Source: Mimachlamys varia (taxonomy: Eukaryota > Mollusca > Bivalvia > Pectinida > Pectinidae). Taken from it: a stretch of DNA of 64,000 bases. A program made the position numbers and the translations under genes. Numbering within the stretch: the first letter of the stretch is position 1; each line of letters opens with the position of its first letter. The stretch spans positions 26,425,001 through 26,489,000 of the forward strand of contig OX392545.1 of the NCBI GenBank assembly GCA_947623455.1, given 5' to 3'. A model generated the notes under the pieces. It made no database searches and was not told the origin of the DNA. It saw nothing but the letters and a program-made list of their open reading frames with translations. Shown in pieces: positions 62,899 through 64,000 of this stretch.

Positions 62899-64000
62899 TT
62901 CCAGTTTTTGGCAGTGTGCACAATTTTTTATATCTCGGAACTGATAATAGATGATATTGTTATGTTGTTTGAAGGTGCAAGTCTACATGTGAAATTGTCC
63001 AAACCTTCAATATTCACCATTGCCAACTTGTAATTTTGAATTTTTTGGGGGGAGAATTTAGAAACCTTATGCAAAATTTTTTAATTGAACCCTGTTATTA
63101 CCAGATATACTGTATACAAAATACTTGGCTTGTCTGCAACAGTAAATTGATATGTATGTCGGTATGTAATTTTGTATAAGATAATCCGATATCTACATGG
63201 TACCGTAAAAACTCGTGTAATTTACGCACCAGTGTAATTTGCGCACCCTAAAAATCACCCCAAAACTGCTGGAAAAAGGTCTGTATCAATATAATTTACG
63301 CACCCAAAAAAATAGAAAAAATCGCCAGGTTGACGACCATTAATTTGTCTCGTTCTCATGTCATTCAATATTCTTTTTTCTCTTTATAGGTGACGATTTT
63401 CTCCAGTTAATAAAAAAACATGGATGAGTTTGTGTTATTTATTTAATAGAAAAATGCAGAATTATTAGCAAGTATAAGAAAAACGTATTTTGTGCCTACC
63501 GGACCCTACACACGCATGGTCGATCAAAAACCATCCTCGGTCAAGTTGGCATGTAATTATCGACGACAGGTGTAATTAAAAGCACAATTATACTGATCTC
63601 ATTGAGTAGGGTATCTTGTTTAAACTGTAATTACCTTAGAAGTGTTCTCCTTATCAATTAGACGATAATTACTTTCATTAAAACCCAGTCCGACGGCTTG
63701 GTATAATTACCCGTAATCACACGGGTGTACAGCTAGGCCTAAGACAGTCCCACGGGTTGACCAATGAAAAATGGCCTTTTTTGACACGCTCTCAGTCCTC
63801 GATAATAGGCTACCTTTGATTGGTTATATATAATGTAAACACAAAGGTGACCACGTGGAGACGGTGAAAGCATTGTTGCGATAATTAGCGGTAACAGCAT
63901 AGACGATATGGCATAAACGTTACGTTGCATAAATTAATAATATGTGTAAATGTTATAACTCTTACGGTTAACTCCTCGGCCCCTGTTAACGCCTTTACGC
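62899..64000. other. Intergenic right edge with a GTGTAATTTACGCACC repeat
   Basis: At 63205-63305 the motif GTAATTTACGCACC appears three times with small changes (GTGTAATTTGCGCACC, TATAATTTACGCACCC), a MITE-like pattern. Otherwise no gene or RNA was recognised up to the window end. Confidence 0.5.

Noticed and set aside
1..64000. CRISPR array, operon, riboswitch, prophage or plasmid features
   Set aside because: The window is eukaryotic (spliced genes, LINE, Tc1, SINE). The short tandem arrays have no unique spacers of uniform length.

Overview
The window looks like a gene-poor stretch of the nuclear genome of a marine mollusc, most likely a bivalve. It is AT-rich, its genes have GT-AG introns, and it is densely packed with small DNA transposons, foldback elements, decayed non-LTR retrotransposons, minisatellites and repeats of types common in bivalves. 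The species cannot be fixed from the sequence.

Three cellular genes can be supported. (1) On the minus strand at about 4.5-9.5 kb are two exons of a carnosine-synthase-like (CARNS1-type) ATP-grasp ligase. They join in phase, but one extra T in a T5 run breaks the large exon, and further exons are missing at both ends. (2) On the minus strand at 31.0-38.0 kb is a complete two-exon sulfite oxidase (SUOX). Exon 1 codes for the mitochondrial presequence and exon 2 for the cytochrome b5, molybdopterin and dimerisation domains; the 5.3 kb intron is full of repeats. (3) On the plus strand at 52.0-62.8 kb is a six-exon gene that reads through in frame to about 1,333 residues. It joins an acidic disordered N-terminus, a small cysteine cluster, an OTU cysteine-protease domain with its catalytic Cys and His present, and a Mab-21-like (cGAS-type) C-terminal half. 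I do not recognise this architecture under any gene name, and it is the best candidate for an undescribed system in the window.

The rest is mostly mobile and repetitive DNA. 0-15 kb: inverted-repeat elements, a nested foldback, a decayed LINE and several TTAA-flanked miniature elements. 16.9-17.3 kb: a miniature LTR retrotransposon whose 153-bp LTRs carry a 5S rRNA-like internal promoter region, with matching target duplication, primer-binding site and polypurine tract. 18.1-19.7 kb: an intact Tc1-family transposon. 20.6-23.0 kb: a 36-bp-unit satellite with higher-order structure. 24.8-30.9 kb: AT-rich DNA, then a TTTGACC minisatellite. 38.8-50 kb: foldback elements, an element with inverted ends around a 127-codon orphan ORF, and three units sharing inverted termini that contain LINE fragments. 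The introns of the OTU/Mab-21 gene hold further miniature elements and a 22-bp minisatellite.

The three genes have no evident functional link. SUOX acts in mitochondrial sulfur catabolism and the CARNS1-like enzyme in dipeptide synthesis. The OTU/Mab-21 protein suggests, by inference only, ubiquitin-linked innate signalling.
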